Part shown: positions 23,300 to 36,829 of the stretch, piece by piece
Layout: every line of letters begins with the position of its first letter
Numbering within the stretch: position 1 is the stretch's first letter
Assembly (NCBI GenBank): GCA_944470555.2
Contig: OX104127.1
Span: 135,612,786 to 135,676,785, forward strand
Length of the DNA stretch: 64,000 bases
Direction: 5' to 3'
Source of the DNA: Heterobilharzia americana
Taxonomy: Eukaryota > Platyhelminthes > Trematoda > Strigeidida > Schistosomatidae
Position numbers and translations under genes: made by a program
Notes under the pieces: model-generated
Database searches by the model: none
Seen by the model: the letters and a program-made list of their open reading frames with translations, nothing else
What the model was told of the DNA's origin: nothing

Positions 23300-25980
23300 A
23301 ATGTGTCGCTTGAGCTCTGGAATGCCTCAGTTAGGGTTACTATTTGATGAGAACACTCCTGACATAACTGCTTTCCGTGAAACGTGACTCTTAAAGGACA
23401 CAACGGTCAGGAACTTCATCCAGTGAAGCTCGGCCCAATTTGGAAGGATTGATCGGAATGATCGGTGAATAGTGTTACTGCTTACACCTGCCCTTCCATG
23501 AAAGTCCATGAGACTTGTTCCTGCAGGATCGACAGTAAAGATGTACTGTGGTGCAGCATTAACTGCTGCGGAGTTCCGTGTCCCCCCTGGAGTCGTCGGT
23601 ACTTTAAATAAGATGATTGTGCAAACCACTAAATGAGCTCTAGAAATGAATTTTCCACAGGTTCTCATCGTGGGAGATTTTAATGCCCCTAAACTCTTCA
23701 CCATTAGAAGTCCATCTGCCGCTTCACGACACCTTCATAAGCTATTTTTGGAAAGCTCTCTGATCAAACATGTTTCTCAGTGTACTCGCTGGTGGTTTGA
23801 TAGTGAGGCCTCTTCACTTGATCATGGTTTTTAACGGTAGGTTCACCGGAGTAACCAACCAAAATATTCTTAGCCCTCTTGGACAGTGCATTTGTTTCCG
23901 TCATCACTTCTATATCTGGGCCACTTACCCATTATCAGTAATCAGTCAAGATTTATGGCGAACTAACCTTGGAAACACTTGGCAAGACCTCGAGGGTTCC
24001 GCCTGCTTAAATCCTGATGACTTACTGAATCTGGATTCCATATGAGAACTATTGAAGGACGCAATCCTTCAAATAACAAATAATAACACCCCTGTGATTC
24101 TACGATGGACCAACAGGTTTTATTCCCCGTGGCCTGGTTCAAGTACGCTCAGGCTTATGGTGCGTAAACGGGCATCTTGAATCAATGTAAGGCCACCAAT
24201 GGCTCTTCTGACTGATAGGATTACATCACCACCTGCAAAAGATGTACGGCAAAAGTCGGGAGTGACAGAGTAAACTACCAGACACACCTGTGTAGAACTC
24301 TGAAGCTTAATCAAGGGGTATTTTATCCACTGGTTAAACATAGGAGCTAAACTTCACTTATCATACAGGATCCAAGCTAACTCTGAAGTAGCGAACTTAC
24401 AAGCTCACGAATGACCTCTACCAAGTGGGGGGGGGACAACCACATATCTGTGTGACACCCGTATTACGGAAGGGCTAGGCCATGTAGATTTTAGCCCCCT
24501 TTTAATTTGACGAATCCTAGGGAACATGAATTCGGATAAGTCTTCAAGAACTGATGGCGTTCACCCTGGAGTACTCAGAGAGTGTGCCTCGCTAGCAAGC
24601 CTCTTCGGACGTTCATTTTTGGAAGTCAGGTTACCTTCTGATTGTTAACGTGCAGCTGCATATCAATGTGGAAACAAACTTATTGCCTTGTAGCTCTAGA
24701 GCACTCTCCCAGCTCTCTCTAGGTGCGAAGGTTATGTGGAGAATAACAATTTATTCGTTTCTTCATTGCTTACTGCAGAATTCAATCCCAAATGACTATC
24801 AGCACAGGTCTTACCTGTAAAGTCATGTAACGCCGACCTATTGATAACTTGGAATGGCCAAACTCCCTCCATTTAGCAGAAAAAGCTCATTAGCATTGGT
24901 TTACTTGACTTTTCCAAGGCTTTGGACGGGGAGAATCGTGGTATTTTGTTTGAGAAACCTCAACCTATGGGTGCACATGGAGAGTTACTAAGCTGACTTA
25001 GACACTATCGCTGTATCACGTTGCAATCGGTTACAGCTGGCTTCACTTTACCTGTTTGACTTCCAATGTTGACAGTTGTGCCTCAGGGTTCTATTCTTGG
25101 TCTACTACTGTTTCTTGCTGTCATCTGTGACATACCAGGATCCCTCAACTTTCATTCACTGTTATATGCTGATGGCCTGAAGCTTTGAAGAGAAGTACAG
25201 ACCATAAAAGATATTTTGGTCCCCCAGAAGGACCTTACAAAAATCCCAAATTGTCACACAGATAACCTGCTACCTCTGAACCCGGAGAAGTGTAGGTTGA
25301 TGGCCGTTGACGAATAAAAAAGTTCCCAGTTCATAGCTGCTGGCTGAGATAAATATCTGCCACTTAAGCAGTGAAGAAGATCTGGAAGTTACTTTAAGTG
25401 TCACAATCGGGGCTTCAGTCCGTTGCCTTCTTGCAGCCAATAAGGCTGTGGAGTCCCGAGGTTTCTTTTGCGAACTCTAGGTGGTTTAGCCCTGGTCCTC
25501 TGCGCCACATGTGGTCGGCTCTGCGTTAGTCCTCTTGCTGAAAACGCTTGGACGTGAAGTGCCAATGCCTGAAGAAGGGAATGGTCACCCTAGGACGGGT
25601 TACGGTACAAACCTATCTAGATCGCTCAGTTGCTCTTGAGCCGCATCCAGTACAAGGCTGGAGGATCAGAAAGGACATGATCATGATGTGCCACATCGCC
25701 TTTTACCCACTTCATCTTAACAGATTCCTCTTAAGCTTCAATCAAAAACGACATCTTACGAGCCACCCGCTAGGAATAGAGCGTAAGAGAGCACGTGCAA
25801 AGATCCCTGCCAACTAATATACAGCTGGGGTTTGTGAGCGGTGGAACCCCCTTCCTGCAGAATTTGTTGCAGCCCCACCGATGCTTTCAAAAGCGGGTTA
25901 GATGCGCATTAGAGTCCTGCGGTACCGACGGGCTCTACCAGGGAAGCTTTCCGACGTCCACAGATCGTAAAAATTAACTC
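23300..25980 (+). mobile_element. CR1/Jockey-like non-LTR retrotransposon, decayed, endonuclease and RT
   Basis: Endonuclease: ENTPDITAFRET near 23350, then FPQVLIVGDFNAPK at about 23650 (the conserved GDFNAP motif) and LIKHVSQCTR. RT: ISIGLLDFSKALD near 24890 (usual form DFSKAFD), VPQGSILGLLLFL near 25085, and LLYADGLKL near 25160, where the catalytic YADD has become YADG. The C-terminal region to 25980 is partly readable. Several stops and shifts; certainly not functional. Confidence 0.85.
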
Positions 25981-26599
25981 TTCCCGTACGTGGCAGACCG
26001 ACTGTCAATAGGTTATCCCTGTCCTTTCAGGGTTTTGGAACGGAAAGACAACTGTGACCATTAAAAAAGAAGAACGTACTCCGATGAGACTGCCGTAAAA
26101 CTCAGGAAGTCATTGTCCACCAACTCTACAGCATGAAGTCTGAAGTTCTATTTGAATGTGCAAGACGAATTTAGGAATACCGAAAAGTTTTACACGTTGT
26201 CATATGCCTTGATTATCCAATTTCCGTGGACAACTAAAAGGCACTCTGCTGGGTGGAAAACTGGGCAGCCTCTTCATTACCCTGGCTCCTGCTCAGCTTC
26301 AGCTAAAGCACAATTTAAAAACTATCATTGGGGCCTGACCATAAATTCTAGGTCGGTAGGCAGGAATGAGTACGCCCGGGGCTCCCAGTGTTATCCCAAT
26401 ACATCATGGTCTCACATTTAGAGAAAAATTTGGAAAGACAAACCATCCCAGTCCCGGTGCTCGGTTGAGATCTAATACGAGTAGCTGGTGGAAGTGTAAT
26501 TGAGCCTGATGATTCCTCACACTACTTTAGGGACGTGTTGCCTGGAAGTGGCACTCAACACCCTGAAACTAGATATTTTGAAACATGCCAAGAATACAG

Positions 26600-27525
26600 C
26601 TAATGTTCATCGAGAAGGCCACTCTGACCATACCACAGAACCCTAACCCAGGCACTTTCATCGTATGCCGTCAGCACTAACGGATAACGCAAACGAACTG
26701 CTACCGCTGCAGTTTATTTCGTCACTGGATCAATTGCAGTCGCCCAGGGATTGAAATGATGCCACTATCAGTCCAGTCAATAGGACCGAATATAGACAAA
26801 AGGGTAACTGTCTTTTGGCTAGTCTGACTAGCTAAATAGCTATGCTGTCGTAAAAGATTATTTGTAGTACTGTTCTGTCACCTATCAAGGTGAATTGGAT
26901 TTTAGCCGTAGAAAAGCATGAGTTTAATGCTTTGCAATTCTTCCTAGCCAATCTCGTCACCCCGAGAGAAAACTGACCAGTTATGCAAGCGTCGTAGCTG
27001 CTTCAGCATTGACTAACTTTAGTGGGGCCTCTGACAAGGTTTAGAAACGAAAATGGAAAGCTTTAACATGCATGACGTATTTAGGGACTGAGTCTTCTTG
27101 AACGAGTTGCTCGAGATAAGTAGGAGTGCAGACTGGAGATCTAGTCATATTGGAGACGAAAGGCTGCACCTACAGCACGACCTAAATACTCTGACGGATT
27201 GTTCTGTGAGAGGATGCTTATAAACTAATAACTCTTAGAGCATATTCATACGGACAGGTCACGAGAAACCACTCCAACACTTGACCTATGACGTACCACT
27301 GCACGAGAAGCGCGTACCAGGACCCGGACATTTAGCTATTCATGACTTTAAACACAAGCTGATTGTGAAAATAGCAGCTGTCAAAGGCTTCACGGTATTG
27401 TGGACCTTGCGCTGGGCATTCTGTGACTTTAGCCGTAGCATGTTTCGGGTATACGACCCAAAACTTTTGTACTGGAGCGGACAGCTTCCGTTTCATCTGC
27501 GGATACCTCCCATAGACCATTAAAT
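26600..27525 (+). mobile_element. CR1/Jockey-like RT fragment
   Basis: The plus strand reads DLNTLTD near 27180 and then DFKHKLIVKIAAVKGFTVLWTLRWAF and DFSRSMFRVYDP at 27340-27460, matching the region after the catalytic site in schistosome CR1-like elements (usual DFKH..CKIAAAKGFRLLWTLRRAF). The upstream palm is barely readable. Confidence 0.65.
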
Positions 27526-30500
27526 GTCCGCGTTATTGCGGGTCATCAGTATAGTACTTTTATTCCTGAAAACCGTGACCGCGCTGGGGCTTGCAAATTT
27601 AGGTGCAAGCTTGGAACAGGCCTCCACCGGGGGCGAATAGCCCTGACGAACTCTGATAGTCAGCGGCAAACACTTGGGAAGCTTTTCATTTATCTCTGCT
27701 CTCTGCCTTACGTCATCCGCGTTGCCCATAATCTACTTTTTTCCACTGTTGTCCACGCCGGAACCATTAGGTCACAATGAGATCTTGTCACAGAACTCAC
27801 TGCAAGCATGTAACGCCATGCCAATGAATGGTTTACTGTCCATAGCTTTTACAATTTTTTTCTTACTTGGAGTAGATTCACTTGGCAATGTCGTCTGCTA
27901 ACAAAACACGTCACTTACTTACAATAGACTGACGCCTCTACATGACATGGAAGTGGACCCCTAATTATTTTTAGCACTCTACCACATTCACTAACAAAAC
28001 ACAAACGGTAAATTGTTTACTTACAGGATGTTTACCACCCTGAATAGAAGCAGGACGAATGGAGTTTCCATTTCAGTCAATAAGTAGGCAGGCTTGGGAC
28101 GTGAATTCGCAAAATATCGATGTCATTGCCACCCATTTCTCATAAGCGGGCTATCATATCTATATTAAGGATACTTATTCTAAAGTGTGAAGACACACAC
28201 TGTTTTCAAAGGTATGAATGCATTCCTACGTCAGTTAGGTGTTCCTCTAGGGCTGGTAAATTCAACCCACACCTACTCGGTCACTAGAAGAAGACTGATT
28301 ATCAAAAATCTACATTTTTCAGTATCCGCATCGAAGTGTGGTAGGTTTGTTTGGAAGCGCCAGGCGAACGTCCAGAACACCTTGCCTGCCATTTTCGATG
28401 GTTGGTACAACCTTGTGTTTGGTACGCATAGCACTTGTCTGGTCCCTTTCGCTGTCAGTAAATTTCAGGTTTTGATAACTATGGAGTTATTGTTCAAAAA
28501 ACATTATTTGTTTCTGTTCGTCATAGTTAGCTGTCGTGAACTCAAAGAGGCTTCTGCCAATAACGAGTAGTTTTGGCCAAAGTTTGTTCTCCTAAGAACT
28601 TTTCAGCTACGGCCAGGACAACATTTGGGGCTGCAGCCTTTTTCTGTAGCGGTTCAACTAAGGTGACAAGAGAATTCGTATCACCATGCAGATGTTTCAA
28701 GATTTTCGTCACTGATTCCAACCTGGCTTCAACAAATTAACGCGTTGTTCCTTGACGCTGATGCCCTCGTTCTGATAACCGATCTCAAAGGCAGCTGACC
28801 TTTGTTCTTTGATGCCTTAAACCCCAGGATGGGGCCATTTTTTCATTAGTTTCTATATGAGATAGATGGCTTAATTCTTCCTTCCTGAGGGGAATCTAAA
28901 GGCCAAAACGACTACCAGGGCACATATATTTTCGCGACTCACCCAGGTCAGGAGAAAATACGCGAGAGTCGTGTGGGATACGCTGCACAGTGCAGTCAGG
29001 TGTTATCTGAGATCCACTGAGGAAGTTTGACTGTATTTCTTAGTGCTCAGTCTTAATGAGAAACGTCTTCCTAAAATTCATTAAGAAAGATGTTTCTGGT
29101 TGTGACCAAAATCCGAACCGTTCACGCTGGTAAAGTTCGATGGCATTTCAGGCTTAACATATGCAAAATGTTCTGATGCACTATTCTGTCTGGCAAGCTA
29201 CATTTTCAATATGTCACTTTCAGGAGACACAGTATCAGCACCGGAAAAGATATTCAGACAGTTCTAATGTCTAAGTCAATGCATTCAGATGCATGTTTTA
29301 CATTTCATCCGACCTAAGTTACTTATTCGTTTTTGAAAACAGTCGAGAAGTTAATGTTAACTCTCTGCTCACTTTCGATGAGGGCCTCTGGCGATTCTAA
29401 TTAATTAGCATCCAAAAACAAAGAAACACTCTAGATGGCGCCACTTTCCCATATCAAAATACCGACTTTGATCTCAGCAAAAATGCCAAATGTGTCATGT
29501 GACCCTGCTCAGACTAGGCTTCAGCATTTGAAGTTGTCATAAGGCCCTTTGTAGAGTAAGCTAGGCAGGACGCGCAGTAAATCTTAGCTGCATCCCCTAT
29601 TCTTTTGAAAGAATCAGTATACTGTTCATGAAGAGGGAGCTTCGCCCTATCAATTCCTGGGGCTGATGTTCTCCACAGTATCGTTCTGCACTCTTCTTTT
29701 TTTAACTGTTTGACCAACCATATTCGACTGGTAACAACTCTGTCAAAGGTGCTGATGAACTAACAATTTCCTCATCTGTCATCCTAATTAATCGTCCCCC
29801 GCTGAGCGGTTTTCTGTCTGTCATTGGACGCTGACCCCGAATGAATGGTTTTTAGTTAAGTTTCCGAAATGTCAGACTAGTAACTTTGGTTTAAGACGTG
29901 AACTTAACCTTTTCAAACTATGTAAGTCTCCTGATCCTTGTTCTGTTGACGACAGTGTAATGGAGAACGTTACAAGTGCGATCTGCCTTGTTGTGTTTCT
30001 CCTGTGGTCTTCCCTTATCCTCCCATATCCTGCTAATTTCCGAAAGAATCTTCCCTCTAGCCTGTCACGTTAGGACGATTAGAGCCCGAGCAAAAGTTGA
30101 TCCCCTCTGTTTCTTTCAAATTCCGGCATTCCCTAAACTGTTTTGCTTTACTACTCCTCGTGTTGCCGGAAAAAGAAAGCCGACTTGTGCAAAGCCTTTG
30201 ACATTACTAGCAAAATTAAGGGTGCGCCTCTAAACCTTCTGAGTGGTCTGTGTTCCATAGTTTTTGATCCCGGAATTCGTATCCTCGCTACATACTACTT
30301 GGTACTTTGGCTGTAACACCCAGCGATAAGAGGCACCTGTCAATTCAAACAGTGAAATTACGTCATGCAGTGAGCTAGTCGTTTGAAATACATGCTACCG
30401 AAAACTATTTGTTGCGCGTTCCATTCAGAACATAGAAAGGAAATGTAAAGTTGCTGAGGCAGTCTTCATCTGGGTGCCAGGCAAATATTGGCGCCTAAAC

Positions 30501-31154
30501 AGTCCACGAACCATGTGGGATTTGCCACAAAGGTTATCGCTATTCATGAATATCCTAGGAGCAATCGTTCTGGGTGAATTCATCTTGGGTCTAGGTGGTT
30601 AGACGACCGACTGCACTTTCTCCGCATTCCTAAGTAGGGCCTTTTCCTTCCCAGTGATACACAGGTGCTTATTAGGTTCAAACCTTGAATAGACGGTAAA
30701 CAGTCATACTGAAGATAGAATATAACCGAACTCAGGGTAATTTTTGGTACGTTTATTTGTGTTATCAAAGACATCTCTAGAGATGAACACCCTTTCGGAA
30801 GTCTCAAGCTTACAGGACAGGAAAAAGGGCATAAGAAGGTGCCCAGCCCTTAAATTGCCGGAAAACCTTTCACTCGACTTAGTCGCCGGAGAAGTCAAAA
30901 CCCCAGTTCAGGAAGTATAAGGAGAACCTTAGTTTATCCCGACAACCTTCACTCAAGCTTTGCGTGAAATTTTCTCCTTAGAGCTTTGGAAGGGTTGGTT
31001 ATCTAATATCATAGCCAAGCGGCCAGCGATGATTTTGTGTCAGCTACCTTGGAATTCACGAACGGCCTGCAGGGTTGTAAGTATGATCATGTAGTTGGAA
31101 ACTAGGGTTATAATTTTTTGAAGCCTGGGAGGATTTCCCACCTGCTGGAACGGC
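27526..31154. other. Long stretch without recognised genes
   Basis: Base composition resembles the neighbouring retrotransposon copies, but I cannot place any frame in a family. The longest, 28187-28570 plus (127 codons), and 29976-30233 plus show no known motif. Confidence 0.4.
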
Positions 31155-31554
31155 CCTCCTTTTTATATTGAGCTTGTTAGTACTGTGTAACGTTTTAGAG
31201 TGTGAAGTGGATCCCATGCGACGTCAGACGTGTTAAAACCACCATACGGCGTGCTCCCGGTGCCGGTAATGGAGTTGCTAAAATTAAAAGCAGCATATAC
31301 ACTAATACTGTTACTAGATGAAGACTCTGGAAGGCTGCAGATGAACCTAATGACCAAGGCATATGTTTTATTGATTCTGGAGATGATCCAAACTGAGTGT
31401 TGTGTGCTACCTAGTTCCAGGTTATCACACTGGGCAGCTATGATGTGTGACCTGAGGCAAGTGGTGTATTTAACTCCTAAAAATACGGAGTGGTCGTGCG
31501 GCAAAAGACGTGCATTAGATATGCATTCAGTAACCTAACCTAGTTAACTAGTTC

Positions 31555-34035
31555 ACTAATTAATAGCCTGTGCAACCCTGGGTAAGGAGAGGAGGCTAGA
31601 CATAAGGCTAGCAACCCTACCCCGGAAAACCAATCCAATCGTTAAAGAATCTTCAAGGCACGGGTGAAATGCAAAAAATAAAAATAAACTTATTCCTCGC
31701 TGGAATCGGGGAGACGAAATGACATCACTCCATGGGAGCCTTCGGGAAGCCAATTGACCAATGTGTCTTCTCTTCTCTCGATGAAAGCGAATGTAACCAT
31801 GTGGACATGGAATGTCTGTACAATGTTTGAAGCTGGATGGAAAGGCTACTCTTATTGCAAAAGAGATGAGAAGATATGCATATAAGTATTAGGAATCTGC
31901 GAAAGTAGATGGAATGGAAGTGGACTCTTCCAACTATCAAGCTAGAAGTCGAAAATCCACTTCACTGTTGTCAACCAGACGGCGATCACGAGCACACTGA
32001 GTTTTCAAGTGGCTACCATGATGCCCTCAACAGCATATAAGACTCTGATACAGTGGGAACCAATCTCCCCCTGCGGGATCATGACACCAAGATTCAACTC
32101 AAAAGGAGCAAAAGTCACAATCATACAATGCTACGCTATGCACCTATAAATAATTCAAATCAAGGAGAGGAATTCTATAGACAACTGCAATTAGTACTGG
32201 ACAGAACTGCAGTTGGCGACATCAAAATTCATTCTAATGGGTGAGGTGACACGAATGCTAGACTAGGAGACGACGATATGGGAAGAGAACTCATCATTTG
32301 TCGAGAAGCACTCGGTGAAATGAACGAGAATGCAGAACTGTTTGCAGACTTCTGCGCATTCAGTGATTTGGTGATTGGAGGCCGTGAGTACAAACGCAAG
32401 GTTGTTAACAAAGCGACATGGATTTCACCAGGACACCAAAAATCTGATCGACTTCATTCCAGTCTGAAGAAAGCGGAGACGCAGCCTACTGGACTTAAGA
32501 TGAAGAGGGGGAGCAGATTTAGGTCCGCACCACGCACTATCTAGTACAAGTGATCCACCAATAAAATCAAGTTGAGAGCCTTCAAGGAAGTCGGCGATAG
32601 GCCATAGTCCAAGTTCAACACCAACAACAGAAACTGAGGGGTGAAACTAAAAAGGACATCTTTACGTCAGCCACGTCATCTTGGAGAGACTGAAAGATGC
32701 TCTGGATTCAAAATTACGTTCAGAACAGGCTAACTAACTGGCTTCAGGAAGAAAAAATCATGTGTGGATCAAATTCGAAAGCTACGTAACTCATCATCCT
32801 AGAACAGAATGGCAGCCAACTCCCTACTTCAACTTCATCGATTTTGGAAAGACGTTCAGGAACGTCAACCGAGAGGAAATTTGGCGGGCAGCTGCTTCAA
32901 CAGTACGGAGTACTGCAAACTTTTATCGGCCTCATTCAACAGCTGTATGAAGACGCCACGCGCAAAGTGATTCACAGTGGAAAGCCCAGTGACACCTTCG
33001 GAGTGAAAACAGGGGTGTGACAGGATAGTTTACTATTACCGATGATCTTTCTGATTGCAGTGGATTGTGGTGGAGGAACAAGAAGAGGCGTAGACGCTAC
33101 TTGACCGATGAAAAGACATGAGAAGATTTGGATTTCGTCGACGATAATTTATGTTTGATGTCTTGTTGCACAAACTAGAAGATCCACAAGCAAAAACTAA
33201 CAAGTTGGCAGAAGAGACGTGGCAGCGAAGACGGGATTTCGTTCAGGTGAACGTAGAGAAGACAGAGGTGATGAAGATACCCAACCAACCAACAACAATA
33301 ACAGGAACCAATCGCCATCGACGGGAGAAATCTAAAAGAAGTTGTCTCCTACACCTACCTACACAGCATCGTCTCAACTACAAGTGGCACTGATGAGGAT
33401 GTCAAAGAAACCAGGATCGAAAAGTCAGCAAGACAGGCCTTCATTATTCTGAAATGAATGTTGAGATCTACTGCACCGCGCTCAGCATGAAGCGCGAACA
33501 ACATCCAGATTGCCGACACTAATTCAGTCAAGTAAGTCAGTGCTTCCATGTGATGGTTGAAAGACTTGGCGTGTTACGAAGGCATTTCCAACAAACTGCA
33601 GGCATACATCACATCATCAGCTACCGCCTACGCTTACTTGATACTGTTACTTAAGATCAGATAGCGAGAATAAGAAGAATAGGCAACAAGGAACTCTGGC
33701 TGGTTGGCAAGCGACGAACCAACCAACCAGGAACCCATCGCCCGACAAATATGCAGGAGAAGATATTGTAAATAGATTGGATTGGACATACGCTGAGAAG
33801 ACCATTCGGGGACATCGCGCTCCAGGCCAGGTCAGGCCATCGAGTGGAACCCAGATGGGAAACGAGTTGGGCGTCCAAGGTGAGGGTGGCATGGAGGAGA
33901 TTGTGTGAGGAAGTAATGAGAGCTCGTGGGCAGTCTTTAAACCAGGTCGAAAAGACTGCGGAGAAGAGAATGTAATGGCAGCGTGCCACTGAAGCACTAT
34001 GTTCTACTAGGAACCCAAGGGGAGAACAATAAAAA
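31555..34035 (+). mobile_element. RTE-clade (SR2-like) non-LTR retrotransposon, decayed but nearly full length
   Basis: Endonuclease: MWTWNVCTMFEAG near 31800 (usual TWNVRTM), LGICESRWNGSG, IQCYAP near 32130, then GEMNENAELFADFCAFSDLVIGG and KATWISPGHQ at 32310-32440. RT: FIDFGKTFRNVNREEIWR near 32840, a worn GVRQ, and DLDFVDDNLCLM at 33130 with DD retained (usual FADD). The tail reads WIGHTLRRPFGDIALQA and EKTAEKRM near 33780-33970, ending ALCSTRNPRGEQ. Many stops. Confidence 0.87.
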
Positions 34036-34339
34036 AGATGGGTCCCCAGCTCACCACACCCTCGCGTTATAAACGAATGACAGGTTACAGACGAATACCA
34101 ATATGAGGAACTCAGTCAACCCGATGCTGTGGAAAGTGCACAAAATAGGCAAAATGAAAAGTAACTTGAACCATGGAAGGCACCAGAAACATCGTGAAAG
34201 TATGACGTAAAATGACAGCCACTTCGGTCGGTAAGTGTGGGAGTGGGAAGTGTTGTGGCATAAATATCATCCAATGATACTCATGCTAGATTTATACTTG
34301 TTGCATTCACAAAAATATCCGGGTACGCGACGTCATAAA

Positions 34340-35085
34340 CAACTTCACGTCATCTGGCAACAACTGTAAGTCCAGGCATAGGTTCCCGCCAATCCTGCAG
34401 AGGCACCTTGCACTCCAATGTTCGAAGCATGTCCCGTGCTAACGGACACTGACCAGGAGCGATTTGAGCAGTCTGTGTATCGCCACACAGCAAGACGATG
34501 TGATCCACACACTCGGGATAGAAGTCTTTCACTTGGTGACAGGTGTACATCACTACTTCCCACTTTCTTCAAAACTGCTTCCTCTAGAATGTCACCGATG
34601 GCGAAGTTAGTTACGAATTGTAAAATCGGGCGGCCCTGAATAACCACACTGTTGGTTTGGAATATTGGGGATAGGTGGCTGTTTACCTTCACTCTACTTG
34701 ATGTGTCAAATCTTTCGAGGTTTTAACAAATTTCAAATTCACTCCTACAGTACAGGTCTGTTCAGCGAATCAAATGCAGCCCTAATATCGAAAAATACAA
34801 CGATTGTTTACCTGCAATCCATTTGACGACATAAGGGCATTGGGCAGGAAGTCAACACATCCCCAATGCATTTACGATGGGGAAGGAGCCTGCCCTTCCT
34901 ATGGCAAACGAATTTCTCATGTGCTTGACACATGCTGAGAAGTATGATAGCAGCCAATGATTTCGATATCTCAAACACTGTCCACACTCCTTCTGAAGAT
35001 GGGTATAACAGTGGATGCATTCTACAGCATCTCTACTCGCCATTTTCTGACACTTTGTTAACACAAACAGTGGCAATATTCGCTT
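34340..35085 (-). mobile_element. RTE-like reverse transcriptase fragment, second subfamily
   Basis: Minus-strand order: FDIRAAFDS-like sequence near 34780, IQGRPILQFVTNFAIGDILEEAV (motif B, usual GVRQGCP..LFNFAIDDILE) at about 34580, VDHIVLLCGDTQTAQ near 34500 where the catalytic ADD has become VDH, and CKVPLQDWREPMPGL near 34390. The frame shifts between motif B and the catalytic site. It lies tail-to-tail with the RTE copy ending at 34035. Confidence 0.78.
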
Positions 35086-35289
35086 TCCGGAGTTTTGACA
35101 GTAAATCTTGAATCTAGCTTTGTTTTGTATACGCTTGCGATCATAACCTGTTTATGTGCACTTGTGGACATTCTAATAATGACCGTAAGGTTTCAAACTG
35201 ACGTTTAATCTGGGTGAACTACGGATCACATTTCTAGACACAAACCACTGGAAAAATTATCCTACTCGTGCTACAGTGAGCACCTTCTC

Positions 35290-35690
35290 ACAAGACCACG
35301 GAGGAAGCCCTGAGAATAATACTAACTGGTAAACTGAACGTGAGTTCTAATTATACAGGAGACAATTCTGAAAGCTAAGCAGTTCAATTCTTCATGTGCG
35401 GAAAACTAACTACTGTCAACCCGAAACTCTTTCTGGGGTTCTACATCACCCACTTACGACCTCACCTAGAGGTCTACAATGTTGCTATACCACCATACCT
35501 GGAGGGAAATGTGTACTTCCGCAAGAAATCCAGAAGGTGAGTAACGGAGGGCATTGTAGAAAAGCGGAGAGAACCTTATGCTGATAGACTGAAGGCACTA
35601 GACTGTTATTCTCTCAGTTACTGAAGATTATATGGTGACTTCATAATGTCTTATGAGATACTAAGTAATGAAAGTAGCACAAATGTAAGA
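35290..35690 (+). mobile_element. CR1/Jockey-like 3' fragment
   Basis: The plus strand reads YITHLRPHLEVYNVAIPPYLEG (usual YVRPHLEYC..W.PYL), then REPYADRLKALDCYSLSY and LYGDFIMSYEILSNE, the end of CR1-like RT proteins. One stop lies between the two parts. Confidence 0.7.
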
Positions 35691-35709
35691 ATTTTGCCGA
35701 ACTATCATT

Positions 35710-36229
35710 GTGCCAATCCTCGCGGAAACCCAAAAGGAACCCCTCATCAATGTGTGTAAACCCATATGCGTTCAAACGTTTCTTCCTTCAAGTTTGCCAC
35801 CTCTGGATCGCATAAAATGCCAGGATTGTTACGGCTCCATCTGTCAACAGCTTCTAGGAAAGCTTGGACAGCTACTCAGCGACACAGATAGCGTTCATCG
35901 AGCTGTTATGGGAACTGGGCAGAACCAACCAACTCATCTTGAATCATTCTATCACAGCCAACCCGGTAAGCACTCTTCTGTACTGTCACTGTTATCGCGT
36001 TCCCGACCCAATCTTATACTTACCTGTTAGACGTCCAACTTCCAGTTGGCTTGCCCACACTAATACAATACCATTTCTATATCTAAGCACTCCGATAGCT
36101 TATCCTCAATTAGATGATTTTTCTGCAAACAATGGTAATAATGAAAATAGACAGACTTTGTTCTTTCAAGTCTTAGACCTTTTACAAAAGCTAGTACTCA
36201 TACATAACATGGTTAGAAATATGTGCTAA
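35710..36229 (+). other. Unassigned open stretch
   Basis: Two overlapping plus-strand frames, 35710-36030 (106 codons) and 35864-36229 (121 codons). Neither matches a family I know. An exon-like donor, CCCG/GTAAGC, occurs at about 35965. It could be the tail of the element just upstream, or a lone exon. Function unknown. Confidence 0.25.
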
Positions 36230-36829
36230 ATTTCTCCATCCACCAGTTCGACTTCATTGAAATAACATGATTTACGAACTTTCTTCTAAGTTTACAATAT
36301 ATAAAGAGCCGCCGAACCACTTTCGCCAACTAATATAAAAGTGGAAGACGGTATAAAGTTGTAAATGGGAGATTAAATCCAGGCAGCCAAAATTTCAAAG
36401 TATGTGAAAAATTAAAACTGAACAGTAAGCTGGAAACATATATTTAGCTGTTTAAAAATCTTCATTAAGTTATAAAATAAAGGAGGCATAGCGAAGAGTC
36501 ACTCTTTTCAGCAATATCAGTCTCATTCTTTACAAACGCGTATAAATATGCTATTCACATAGTAACAGAAGAAATTTTTCAAGAAGTATTTTAAACGAAG
36601 TTCAGATTTGATTATAAATCGGGAGTTCGGGAAAAAGAGATTACGTAATGTTTCAAATAGTAATGAGAAGAAGACTTACCGAGACCGAGTTAATTAATGT
36701 AAATCGGTGAATGTAAAGAGAAATCGGAATTATACAAGTGGAGGAATTTAATTTGTGGGACAATCTGAATGAATATATTTTTTAAGGTAAAAACGTTCTC
36801 ATAGGTTACGTCCATTGCAACTCAAGTGA

